The notes beneath the pieces are model-generated. The model saw only the letters and a list, made by a program, of their open reading frames with translations. It was not told the origin of the DNA and made no database searches. The position numbers were made by a program, and so were the translations under genes. From the NCBI GenBank assembly GCA_003229235.1, contig QIIH01000193.1, positions 1 through 11,521 of the forward strand: a stretch of DNA of 11,521 bases. Reading direction: 5' to 3'. Below are positions 1 through 7,882 of this stretch, in pieces. Source of the DNA: Flavobacteriales bacterium (lineage in GTDB: Bacteria > Bacteroidota > Bacteroidia > Flavobacteriales > Flavobacteriaceae). Positions within the stretch are counted from its first letter, which is position 1. Each line of letters starts with the position of its first letter.

Positions 1-289
1 ATGAATCTTCCCAATGCGGATGAATATGCAACTGCATACTGTGACCAGCACGAGACATAGTCTGCATTTGTTCTGATATTAAAGCGTAGTGGTTTTTTAG
101 CTCAGGATAATCGTCGACCTGTCTTTTTAAGGCCATTAAATAGCCTGCGTCTACAAAAAGAGTGAGTTTTATGTCAAATGGGTCTAAAATGTCTAAAAGG
201 GCTTGTGTTGGCTTAATAATACACGATTCTACAGTGCCGCTTCTTGAGCCAAAGAACAATTCGTAATCCAATGTAATAGCTATCTTCAC
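1..289 (-). CDS. NodB-like polysaccharide deacetylase family protein, N-terminal part only
   Basis: The first 96 codons of a gene that runs off the low-coordinate edge. The start is a GTG at 289-287 that shares one base with the TAG stop of the preceding sulfotransferase gene (TAGTG). An in-frame TAA lies five codons upstream with no ATG in between, so GTG is the only reasonable start. The protein opens with a beta strand ending in LDYEL (residues 7-11), the place where NodB-type deacetylases carry their first catalytic or metal-binding aspartate, and reaches LHIHPHW (87-93), a histidine-rich metal-site motif. No signal peptide is visible. Family members remove N- or O-acetyl groups from carbohydrates, and some act as poorly characterised cytoplasmic enzymes in polysaccharide loci. 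The substrate cannot be told from this fragment. The family call is fairly secure, the activity is not. Confidence 0.8.
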   Translation of the reverse strand, partial: MKIAITLDYELFFGSRSGTVESCIIKPTQALLDILDPFDIKLTLFVDAGYLMALKRQVDDYPELKNHYALISEQMQTMSRAGHSMQLHIHPHWEDS

Positions 290-1149
290 TATACTCGATA
301 TTTAAAAATGAGCTGAAATGGCAAGGTAGCCAAATAATATAGTATTTGTTTGCCTCGAGATTGAGCTTGCTTCCAAGCTAGGTCTGGTTTTAGGGTAACG
401 TGCTGTTCAGAACGCATGCGGTTTCCCGCAACAATATGCGGCATAGTAAACGAATCTCCTTGGCGGAGTGTATTCTTCACGTGAGTTAAATCAATATTTA
501 AAAACACTCCTAAGTTTGTGAGGGTTTCGTCTGGCTTGGCTATTAAATCTTCGTATTTAAAGCGGTATACTCGCTTTTTACCTAAAAGCAGTTGAGTAAG
601 TACTCCAAAAGAATTGATCAAATTGTAATACACAATACTCGAAAAAGCCGATTTAGGAGTTTGCACATTTTTTTTAAAGGAATTGATAAGTCCGCGTACA
701 TCTCGGACCATATATACCAGTTTTAAATCAGAACCAAAGGCCTTAGACAATTGGACTCCTCTACTAATATATTTGGAAGAATCAATATAGTTTACATCGC
801 CGTAAACAGCCGCAATTTGATCAAAAACATCTCGATGAAATTCGGCATAACTAGAATCAGATTTAAATAAGGATTTTAATATTCTACCATGTGATTCGAT
901 CCTATTACTATACTCCCGAAAAGCCATAAGTTGCTCGTTGGAATACTTCAATTGAAGCGAAGCTATAATCTTACCCCAAAACTCGCAATCCTCCAATTTA
1001 GCACCACAAGAACATGGCTTTTGATCAATTATGTAGTCCAAAAACTGATGCATTTCACCAAGTGCAATTACCTTATCACCATTGCCTAAAAGTGTAGTAA
1101 CTAACGTTGTTCCACTACGGCCGGTGCCCATCAGATATATGATCTTCAT
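289..1149 (-). CDS. PAPS-dependent sulfotransferase family protein
   Basis: A 286-residue protein with the length and motifs of a carbohydrate-type sulfotransferase, which moves sulfate from PAPS to a sugar hydroxyl or amine. The 5'-phosphosulfate loop is GTGRSGTTL (residues 8-16) directly after the first beta strand. The 3'-phosphate site is VRDVRGLINSF (148-158), with Arg149 and Ser157 as likely binding residues. A GNRMR motif (242-246), seen in this sulfotransferase group, and a cysteine cluster at 46-55 (CSCG...C) are also present. No signal peptide is seen, so it probably acts in the cytoplasm on a lipid-linked repeat unit; the hydrophobic C-terminus (about 268-286) could touch the membrane. 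Its start lies 35 bases inside the upstream ligase gene. The next Met (residue 7) would delete the strand leading into the P-loop, so the upstream ATG is preferred. It implies a sulfated product; the acceptor is unknown. Confidence 0.9.
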   Translation of the reverse strand: MKIIYLMGTGRSGTTLVTTLLGNGDKVIALGEMHQFLDYIIDQKPCSCGAKLEDCEFWGKIIASLQLKYSNEQLMAFREYSNRIESHGRILKSLFKSDSSYAEFHRDVFDQIAAVYGDVNYIDSSKYISRGVQLSKAFGSDLKLVYMVRDVRGLINSFKKNVQTPKSAFSSIVYYNLINSFGVLTQLLLGKKRVYRFKYEDLIAKPDETLTNLGVFLNIDLTHVKNTLRQGDSFTMPHIVAGNRMRSEQHVTLKPDLAWKQAQSRGKQILYYLATLPFQLIFKYRV

Positions 1150-2350
1150 CCCTTTGGTTTCTGTGGTTCAACAAAATAAATCCTACTACAATGCTCAAAT
1201 ACTTAACCCCTAACGCCCGCTCTAGCAGGCTTTCGGTTAGCATGGCAATTACAAGAGCGGCGAGCAAAAGCAAATACACAAAATTTCGATTCTTTATAAC
1301 TAGCTTGAAAGCTAATAAAAGTGCGAATACAAAAATACTCAAGCCAACAATGCCATAAGTGCTTAAATACTCAACAAACTGGTTGTGAGCATTATAATTG
1401 TTGTCATGAGCTGTTTGTTGGCCAAGTTTTAAATAGGCCTCCATTCTTAATTTATTGTCTGTTCCTGGGCCTGGACCAAAGATTGGTGCTTGTTTAAATA
1501 CATCAAACGAAGCTTCTAAGCGACCAAAACGCGTATCTTTTGTGAGAGACGCATTTTCTTGAAAGATGTAAAAAAACTTGTCTTTTAAATACGTGGATGG
1601 ATGGAACAATACCATCAGGATTAGACCTGTAACTGCAACTAAAGATACTAGTTGTAACCATTTAATCTTGCTTTTAATCACATAGATCATTAGCAAGACA
1701 AAAGCAACTAAAAGGGCATTACGGGCTACCATCTGAAACAACAGAATAAACAACCCAAAAACAAGCCAAATTCGCCATTTAGGTTTAACAATATCAGAAA
1801 AGAGGGTATAGACTATTAGCAAAATTACCAACAAGCCAACATATGCTGGATGTGCATCGAGTGGCTGGGTAAAATTAAAATTCATATACCGCCAACGAAG
1901 CAAATAGCTTAGCGGTTGTTCTTCTTTTATCATAGTGCTGACCACCGGATAATAGCAAATGATAGCAAAAAGTAAAATTCCGCCAAGAGCGCCATAATAA
2001 AACCACCTCTTTAATTGCTGCTTATCTGCTTTAACGCCAACCCATAAAAAGGCCAGTGGCATAACCACTAGTGGAATTGAACGCACTAGTTCTTTAGTTG
2101 CATTGTCCCATTCGCCGTAAAAAAGTCCAAATACGCGGGGCAGAATAAACAACACTGGAATCCAGCCGTATACTCGAAAGTCTCTCCATGAAGTTTTGTT
2201 CTTTTGTTTCAAAACAGCGAACAAGCCAAGGGCCACTAAAAGAATCATTGCGATAGTGCTGTATTGGTCTTTAAAGACAAGTGATGCGCCAAGAAGCGCC
2301 ATCAAACCCGATACAATATATCTAAATTTTGGACTTGTATTTGTCGTCAT
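1115..2350 (-). CDS. O-antigen ligase / Wzy-type polymerase family membrane protein
   Basis: A 411-residue integral membrane protein with about ten or more hydrophobic segments. The signature is a large extracytoplasmic loop between late helices, containing PIFGPGPGTDN (about residues 289-299) and NAHNQFVEYLSTYGIVG (about 321-337), the pattern of the O-antigen ligase (Wzy_C/WaaL-like) family. Such proteins join undecaprenyl-linked glycans, either polymerising repeat units (Wzy) or transferring the polymer to an acceptor (WaaL). This is the second such gene here, so it may be the ligase while the gene at 3890-5140 is the polymerase, or the reverse; sequence alone does not decide. It starts 9 bases after the hexapeptide acyltransferase stop, and its last 35 bases overlap the start of the sulfotransferase gene. 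The hydrophilic tail (HISDGHRP) may be partly shaped by that overlap. Confidence 0.87.
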   Translation of the reverse strand: MTTNTSPKFRYIVSGLMALLGASLVFKDQYSTIAMILLVALGLFAVLKQKNKTSWRDFRVYGWIPVLFILPRVFGLFYGEWDNATKELVRSIPLVVMPLAFLWVGVKADKQQLKRWFYYGALGGILLFAIICYYPVVSTMIKEEQPLSYLLRWRYMNFNFTQPLDAHPAYVGLLVILLIVYTLFSDIVKPKWRIWLVFGLFILLFQMVARNALLVAFVLLMIYVIKSKIKWLQLVSLVAVTGLILMVLFHPSTYLKDKFFYIFQENASLTKDTRFGRLEASFDVFKQAPIFGPGPGTDNKLRMEAYLKLGQQTAHDNNYNAHNQFVEYLSTYGIVGLSIFVFALLLAFKLVIKNRNFVYLLLLAALVIAMLTESLLERALGVKYLSIVVGFILLNHRNQRDEDHISDGHRP

Positions 2351-2359
2351 CTGCTATTT

Positions 2360-2869
2360 TTAGCTTCTAGTTCGTAGTAATTTTGCCGGCACCCCGCCAA
2401 CAACACTATAATCTGCTACATCTTTTGTTACCACTGCTCCAGCAGCAATAATCACATGACTTCCTATTGTTACTCCCGCAGTAATTATCACATTGGCACC
2501 AATCCAAACATCGTTGCCAACTTCTGTATTTAAATAGTGCTTACCTTGCTTCTGAATCGGAATATCTAGACGATCGCTTTTGTGGTTGCGCGAATAAATT
2601 TTTACATCGGGCCCCATAATTACATGATCTCCTAGAGTGACATTAGCCTGAACCATACAGCGAGTTCCTAGCTCCGAATCGTACCCTACGCTGCTATTTG
2701 GTGAAATTTCGGCCCTGTTTTTAACACAGAGTTTTTTGCCACAACTACGCAAATAGTTAGTCACCAAAATTTGACGAATTTTTGGAAAAAACAAGGCGTA
2801 GGGACGATAATCTTCTGGTGTGTTTTTAAAGAACACCAAGTAAATAAAGTAAAATAGTTTCTTTAACAT
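2360..2869 (-). CDS. Hexapeptide-repeat (left-handed beta-helix) acyltransferase
   Basis: A 169-residue protein of the NodL/WcaF/Maa-like acetyltransferase group, which uses acetyl-CoA or another acyl-CoA to acylate sugars. Imperfect hexapeptide repeats run from about residue 55 to 150, including GNDVWIGANVIITAGVTIG (118-136) and IAAGAVVTKDV (141-151), followed by the family's closing motif VVGGVPAKLLR (156-166). His96 in the NHKSD stretch sits where the catalytic histidine of the family is usually found. The hydrophobic N-terminus (LFYFIYLVFF, 5-14) is common in capsule-locus members and may help membrane association. No export signal is convincing, so it likely acts on cytoplasmic sugar intermediates. 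Its start overlaps the GT4 stop by 7 bases. The acyl group and acceptor cannot be told from sequence. Confidence 0.9.
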   Translation of the reverse strand: MLKKLFYFIYLVFFKNTPEDYRPYALFFPKIRQILVTNYLRSCGKKLCVKNRAEISPNSSVGYDSELGTRCMVQANVTLGDHVIMGPDVKIYSRNHKSDRLDIPIQKQGKHYLNTEVGNDVWIGANVIITAGVTIGSHVIIAAGAVVTKDVADYSVVGGVPAKLLRTRS

Positions 2870-3897
2870 CGATATTCAATTAATAGTCTTTCGCAAATGG
2901 TATCCAGTCGCAGCTCTGGGAACGATTCTTTGGCTTGCTTTGACATGTTTAAGTAACGTTCTTCTTGCATTTCAATTGTTTCTTCTAGTAGATAAAGAAG
3001 TTCGTCTGGATTCTCAGCGCTAAACATAAATCCATTTTTGCCAGTGACAACTTGTTCTTTAAACTGAGGAATATCGCTAGTTATTACTGGAGTTCCGCAG
3101 TACATGGCCTCTATGGTAACTGTAGGAAAGCCCTCTGATCTAGATGGCAGCACCAAAAACTTTGATTTATTATAAAATCCTCTGAGTTGGTCATGTGTTT
3201 GATCAATTTTTATGGTTATTTGGTGTCCTTCTTTAACCAATTGTGCAAACTTCTGTTCGTACTCTGCCCCCTTCCCAACTATACAAAAACGAGTCGTTTT
3301 GGGGCTTTGGCGAATAGTTTTATATAAGATATCAATTCCTTTCACATAAAAAAAAGAGCCTACAAATATAAAGTCATATACCTTTACTGGCTCGTTTTCT
3401 GGGTAAAACACGCGATTGTCTACACCCACAGGCAATACCAAAATATCTCTAATCTTTAGCTTTTTTTGAACGTTCTCAGCAACATGTTTACCTACAGGAA
3501 TGGCCAAATCTACTTTTTTAGCCAACTGTCTATAGAGCCATTGATTGCTAGAGTTGACCTGTTTATTAATGTCTCCCCCATGAAAAGTGACAATCAACTT
3601 AGTTTTTGGATGCAAGAGTTTGTAAAGCCAAACAAATCCTATTAGCGGCACAAAATAATGCAAATGAACCACTCGGTATTTTTTAAACAAATACGGTATA
3701 AACCTAAAAAACAACCGCACATATTTAAGTACGGTCATCAAGGCGCCAGTCAAAGAGCGTTCCATATAAAAAATCTCGATTTGCTCTTGGTCTGTGGTTT
3801 GACGCAATAGCTCTTCGTACTGATTTTTTACAAAGATTCCTGAATACTTTTTTTGAGCACTTGGATACATATTCGCTACGATAAGAATTTTACGCAT
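2863..3897 (-). CDS. GT4-family glycosyltransferase, group 1 (GT-B fold)
   Basis: A 344-residue retaining glycosyltransferase of the GT4 type. The N-terminal Rossmann-like domain starts at residue 1 (MRKILIVANMYPS) and contains TFHGGD (104-109). The C-terminal nucleotide-sugar domain has VLPVGVD (154-160), FVGSFFYVKGID (178-189) and the EX7E motif in SEGFPTVTIEA (254-264), with Glu255 and Glu263 as the acidic pair, then CGTPVITSDIPQ (267-278). Length and motif order are complete. It should add one sugar to the lipid-linked repeat on the cytoplasmic face; donor and linkage cannot be predicted. It is the only recognisable sugar glycosyltransferase in the window, so the others must lie outside. 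It overlaps the upstream Wzy-like gene by 8 bases and the next gene by 7, consistent with coupled translation. Confidence 0.93.
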   Translation of the reverse strand: MRKILIVANMYPSAQKKYSGIFVKNQYEELLRQTTDQEQIEIFYMERSLTGALMTVLKYVRLFFRFIPYLFKKYRVVHLHYFVPLIGFVWLYKLLHPKTKLIVTFHGGDINKQVNSSNQWLYRQLAKKVDLAIPVGKHVAENVQKKLKIRDILVLPVGVDNRVFYPENEPVKVYDFIFVGSFFYVKGIDILYKTIRQSPKTTRFCIVGKGAEYEQKFAQLVKEGHQITIKIDQTHDQLRGFYNKSKFLVLPSRSEGFPTVTIEAMYCGTPVITSDIPQFKEQVVTGKNGFMFSAENPDELLYLLEETIEMQEERYLNMSKQAKESFPELRLDTICERLLIEYRC

Positions 3898-5140
3898 GTC
3901 TCTTTTTTGGATTTAACATTACGGCGAAACCCATGGCTAAGGCCAAAGAAAGAAAGCTATTCATCCATAAGGGCGAAATAAATAAGTAAAATATGGTTGC
4001 TAACGCAAGAGTGGTATAAATTTCGGTTTTATAATTTTTTTCTCTAAAAAGCGTTCTCACCAAATAAAACAAGAAAAGAAAAAGAAAAATTCCTATAAAG
4101 CCAAATTCGCCTAAAATAGAGGCAAAATTGCTGTCGTAAATTCCGTCCATTTTAATAAAAAATGATCTGCCAGAAACTCCGTAATCTTGATAGACAATGC
4201 TATCTTCGGATAGCACAGTCCCAAAGGTGGCAGCGCCCGAACCAATTGGGAAGTAATCTGTAGATACCTCGCCAGACAAATAATACATTATTCCACGAAT
4301 GTAATGGCTGTCCTTTGTAAAAAATAGGCTTACATTTTCGATTGTCTTTTCTACAAAATTGGTCTGGGTTGCTAAGACAATTCCGCTAACAACCATGGCT
4401 GTAATAGTCGAAACAATGTAGGCTGGTTTTAATAATTTTTTACGGTAATGAACCAACACAAAAATTAACAATAACATAATCGGAGTCCTGCTGCGAACTG
4501 CGATAAAAAACAAAAAAATAAGTGCCGCCCAGAATAAAAACTTGGCGGGTTTGTACTGTTTGAGCTGAGATACAACAATAAAATAAACCAAAATTAAGAG
4601 CGACAAGACGTTGGCTTTTATAAAGCCTCCGTATACCACTTTGTCTTTACGTGAGCTAGGAAGCAAGTGTTCTTCTACTTGCATTAAATTATAAAACGTT
4701 CCCTTAAGCAGCAATTCCAACCCAAGCCCGATAATACAAAAGATAACAAAAAACCTAAGGATAGATAGCATTTTAAATTTGGGATTTGCGTCTATTAAAT
4801 AATAAAAGAAGGCAATAAACACAAAGAATTTTAAATGCATTAAGGATTGTATGAGCACTTTTATTCCGTTGGGTTGATTCCCAAAAACAAAAGAGATTAG
4901 AAGCATATAGCCTAGTACAATTAACAATGCCAGTACAAATTGATGTATGCGCATGTTCTGCACCGTTTTTAGCAAAACATAGGTGACCGCAAATACATAA
5001 AATAGCTCATCAGTAAAGTCGAATAAACTGCTGCGCGTACCCGCATTAAACAAATCCTGAAAAAAAACAACAAACAACAAAAGGCCTATCCATGCTTGCG
5101 CCAGTGGTATATTCTTAATGTTTCCTAGGCTCAACTTCAT
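3890..5140 (-). CDS. Wzy-like O-antigen/polysaccharide polymerase membrane protein
   Basis: A 416-residue, strongly hydrophobic protein with about ten to twelve predicted transmembrane segments. Its long extracytoplasmic loop near residues 265-335 carries YFPIGSGAATFG (about 296-307) and then YDSNFASILGEFGFIG, patterns typical of Wzy/O-antigen ligase family proteins. The expected role is to polymerise undecaprenyl-diphosphate-linked repeat units on the outer face of the inner membrane. It directly follows the flippase: its ATG shares one base with the flippase stop (TAATG at 5142-5138), and it precedes the GT4 gene with an 8-base overlap. The flippase-polymerase adjacency favours this one as the true Wzy, but that is inference, because another protein of the same superfamily is encoded at 1115-2350. 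Confidence 0.82.
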   Translation of the reverse strand: MKLSLGNIKNIPLAQAWIGLLLFVVFFQDLFNAGTRSSLFDFTDELFYVFAVTYVLLKTVQNMRIHQFVLALLIVLGYMLLISFVFGNQPNGIKVLIQSLMHLKFFVFIAFFYYLIDANPKFKMLSILRFFVIFCIIGLGLELLLKGTFYNLMQVEEHLLPSSRKDKVVYGGFIKANVLSLLILVYFIVVSQLKQYKPAKFLFWAALIFLFFIAVRSRTPIMLLLIFVLVHYRKKLLKPAYIVSTITAMVVSGIVLATQTNFVEKTIENVSLFFTKDSHYIRGIMYYLSGEVSTDYFPIGSGAATFGTVLSEDSIVYQDYGVSGRSFFIKMDGIYDSNFASILGEFGFIGIFLFLFLFYLVRTLFREKNYKTEIYTTLALATIFYLFISPLWMNSFLSLALAMGFAVMLNPKKRHA

Positions 5141-6411
5141 TATTTATAGATGTTTTTTCTGATATAGATAATGCCATAAACCTTCCAAAATACTAGGCTA
5201 CATGCAGTCGCCACAGCTACACCCGTAAGTCCATACTCTTGAACTAACAACAAATTTAATGTAAAATTGATTCCTAAGGCTACTAACAAAATGTTCTGAT
5301 AGGCGCGTTGATGCCCTGTCATTTGCAAAATTGACCCGACCGGACCGCAAATTGCATTAAACAATTGACCTACACAAAGCAATAGTAGGGCGACTTCTGC
5401 CACAAGAAATTCTGGTCCAAAGAAATTCAATATAAAATCTCGCAGCAATACTATGACTAAAATCGCCCCTGCAGAGACGACAAAATTAACCCAAGTCACC
5501 CATTTTACAAGTTGTTTGAACGTAGCCATTTGATTGTCATGAAAGGCCTTTGACAATTTTGGAGCTAGTATAGAATCCAGCGCCTGAAGGGCAAAACCAA
5601 CCACAGCCGCAATTTTTAAAACCACACTGTAAACCCCAACGTCTTCGCTGCTATTAAAAACCCCGAGAACAATAGTATCTGTCCAACCCAAAAATACAAT
5701 CATGGTGGCAGAAAACAGCATGGGTAACGAACTTCGAACAAAACTACTCACTTGATAATCTGTGGTTCTAACAACTGGATAAACCCACTTAATTAAATAT
5801 CTGACAGAAATCAAAAATAAAATAGTTATCGCAACGGTATGAGCAATTACTGTAACTAACGGATCCTTACCAATCACTAAAAGCAATATAGCCATTGTCA
5901 TGAGTGAGAACATAAAGCGTCCGCCATTAAATAAAAACACATAAATCGTATTAAATCGCAAGCCTCTAAAAATCGCAGCGTGTATTAAGGTGAATGTGTA
6001 CAAGAAAATACAGGGAGCAGTCCATTGAATATAGATTGACAATCCAGGGTCAGAAAAAAATGAAGCCGCAATGAAATGAGCACTAAAAAAAACAATTGCA
6101 GAGAGCAATCCCGAAAGCAACAATAGTTTAGGTGCAAGCTTAAAATAAATACCTCTAGCGTTGTCGATATTGCCAGAAATTGCAAATACTTTTACAAAAT
6201 GAACGTCAATGCCAAGTCGAGCCAATAACGAGCCAATAATCATAATAGAAAACGCTAAGGAGAGTCTTCCTTGGGTTTCTGATCCAAAATAACGGACTAT
6301 TAAGTATATAAATAGATAGCCGCTTAAAAAGTTTAAGATGCGAATGGCTAACGCCACGCCTCCTTTTTTAAAGACTTCGGTTAGATCACTTCCAAAATTT
6401 ACTTTTGCCAT
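5140..6411 (-). CDS. Wzx-type polysaccharide flippase (MOP superfamily oligosaccharide transporter)
   Basis: A 423-residue polytopic membrane protein with about twelve hydrophobic segments, the usual length and layout of polysaccharide-biosynthesis flippases. It starts with a short cytoplasmic N-terminus and ALAIRILNFLSGYLFIYLIV (about residues 20-39), has the mid-protein FLGWTDTIVLGVFNSSEDVGVYSV segment (about 240-263) typical of Wzx/RfbX proteins, and ends with NLLLVQEYGLTGVAVATA near residues 387-404, another familiar family feature. It should flip undecaprenyl-linked repeat units to the periplasmic side for Wzy. Its first 13 bases overlap the end of the SGNH gene and its stop overlaps the Wzy-like start by one base. 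Family assignment is strong; substrate specificity is unknown. Confidence 0.93.
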   Translation of the reverse strand: MAKVNFGSDLTEVFKKGGVALAIRILNFLSGYLFIYLIVRYFGSETQGRLSLAFSIMIIGSLLARLGIDVHFVKVFAISGNIDNARGIYFKLAPKLLLLSGLLSAIVFFSAHFIAASFFSDPGLSIYIQWTAPCIFLYTFTLIHAAIFRGLRFNTIYVFLFNGGRFMFSLMTMAILLLVIGKDPLVTVIAHTVAITILFLISVRYLIKWVYPVVRTTDYQVSSFVRSSLPMLFSATMIVFLGWTDTIVLGVFNSSEDVGVYSVVLKIAAVVGFALQALDSILAPKLSKAFHDNQMATFKQLVKWVTWVNFVVSAGAILVIVLLRDFILNFFGPEFLVAEVALLLLCVGQLFNAICGPVGSILQMTGHQRAYQNILLVALGINFTLNLLLVQEYGLTGVAVATACSLVFWKVYGIIYIRKNIYK

Positions 6412-7844
6412 AAAGTATCTTTAATCCATAAGGGTGTTCCTATTGCGCCCTTATAAGTTTCTCTATCGTACAAAAACAACTTTATTTGTTTAGGGTTTTT
6501 AATTTTGGTCAAGATACTTATTTCAATTCGGTCTGGACGTTCATCTAAAAATGAGGCTCCACGCTCAAAAGCTTCGTTTCTTCTTTTTGCTCGTTGACTC
6601 AATTTGTCGAGTTCTGAATCTGAAGGGTAGAGCATTGCACCTAATCTATACTTCGCCTTTATTTGATTCAATACAGCTGAATCCTTAAACCGCACGCGAA
6701 TCTTCACCCCGTCTTTATCGCGCCAAATTTTCACTTGTTGCCCCCTTAAGCCATTAAACATTTCTTGCTCTAATTCGCCTTGAAAAATCTCGACATGACC
6801 AGAGATCAATGAATAAAAAAATTTGTGTTCCTTGGTAATTACATCCCACATAGGTTCATTAGATCTGTCTGGTAAATTATAATTAGATTTTATGTATGAA
6901 GACAAAAATCGCGATACCTTTTCTGCCCCTCTTGTATTTAGATGTGCTGGATCTTTAAAATCGGTAAGGTTTATTTTTAATTCGTCATAATAATCATTGA
7001 GATTCACATAATTAATTCCCATTTTCTTGCAAAAGACATCAAGCTTTTTAAAAAATGCATATTTCGCACTTTTTGCTCGTATATCTGGAGAAGATACTAC
7101 TAATAGTTCTGCATTATTAGATTTAGCCAAATCATAAATCCGCGATAAACTTTTTTCTACAGTTGATGTCCAATTTTTTGCAACAGAATCAAACACAGGT
7201 TTGCGTGTTTTAAAATCAGCATATCGAGTCTGATTTATACTATCTAATACCAATTGCGAGCCAAGAAACCCCTTATTGTAATAGTTGCTAAATTCATCAA
7301 ATTGTCTGGTTCTAGATAGATTCATGTACTTGACATCATGCCACCTATCATGTCTTCTAAGTACTGGAAAAAGCGCCCCTAAATACTCACTTTTGTTATA
7401 GAACTCGCCAATTTTAGAGAACTTTTTAAGCGAGGTGTTAGGAACAAAATCCAGCGCTCTTAACTGATAACCCTTTGCACGATCTGTAACAGGAATAGAT
7501 GCAGATCCAGGATATAATTCTAACACAATCAATTTAGGATTAGTCTTTTTTAGGGCGTGACCTAAAACTAACTCTGTTATATGAATCCGAAGGCCATCGG
7601 CTCCTAGATTAAAACTTAATGTCTTAAGGTCATAATCAAAAATTGCCGGATTATAGGCTGTATATGCCTGCGACGATCCCATAAAGAGTAGGTCTATATT
7701 AGTTGTATCGGCAAGGGTGCTAAAGTTTATAGTGCTATTTTTATAGTGATGACCAGAGGCAAAGACTAAATTCAAATATTTGAAAGCCGCCAGAAAAATA
7801 ACTATGGCAACTAACAACGATCTTATTTTAAAATTTTTGTCCAT
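6399..7844 (-). CDS. SGNH-hydrolase-like membrane-anchored protein, probable partner of the MBOAT O-acetyltransferase
   Basis: A 481-residue protein with one N-terminal membrane segment (about residues 8-29), which should place the rest in the periplasm. Block I is LLFMGSSQAY (52-61), with Ser58 at the GDSL-serine position. The block V pair is in KDPAHLN (297-303), with Asp298 and His301 completing a catalytic triad. Proteins of this layout next to MBOAT genes complete O-acetyl transfer to exported polysaccharides, as in alginate (AlgJ/AlgX), PatB and DltD-type systems; the functional pairing here is inferred from position, 38 bases after the MBOAT stop. A C-terminal region of about 150 residues (330-481), rich in Lys, Arg and Glu, follows the SGNH core and matches nothing I recognise. 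The gene overlaps the flippase start by 13 bases. Confidence 0.8.
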   Translation of the reverse strand: MDKNFKIRSLLVAIVIFLAAFKYLNLVFASGHHYKNSTINFSTLADTTNIDLLFMGSSQAYTAYNPAIFDYDLKTLSFNLGADGLRIHITELVLGHALKKTNPKLIVLELYPGSASIPVTDRAKGYQLRALDFVPNTSLKKFSKIGEFYNKSEYLGALFPVLRRHDRWHDVKYMNLSRTRQFDEFSNYYNKGFLGSQLVLDSINQTRYADFKTRKPVFDSVAKNWTSTVEKSLSRIYDLAKSNNAELLVVSSPDIRAKSAKYAFFKKLDVFCKKMGINYVNLNDYYDELKINLTDFKDPAHLNTRGAEKVSRFLSSYIKSNYNLPDRSNEPMWDVITKEHKFFYSLISGHVEIFQGELEQEMFNGLRGQQVKIWRDKDGVKIRVRFKDSAVLNQIKAKYRLGAMLYPSDSELDKLSQRAKRRNEAFERGASFLDERPDRIEISILTKIKNPKQIKLFLYDRETYKGAIGTPLWIKDTLWQK

Positions 7845-7882
7845 ATCTAAAAAGCTGTCCTACTAAATAGTAACCGATTCAT

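Noticed and set aside
5985..6185. 66-codon minus-strand open frame inside the flippase gene
   Set aside because: It lies wholly inside the convincing flippase frame and its Cys/Leu-rich product looks like an out-of-frame shadow.
7845..7882. Possible internal promoter or terminator in the 38-base and 45-base (9319-9363) gaps
   Set aside because: Neither gap shows a Bacteroidota -7 element (TAnnTTTG) or a hairpin followed by a T run on the coding strand.
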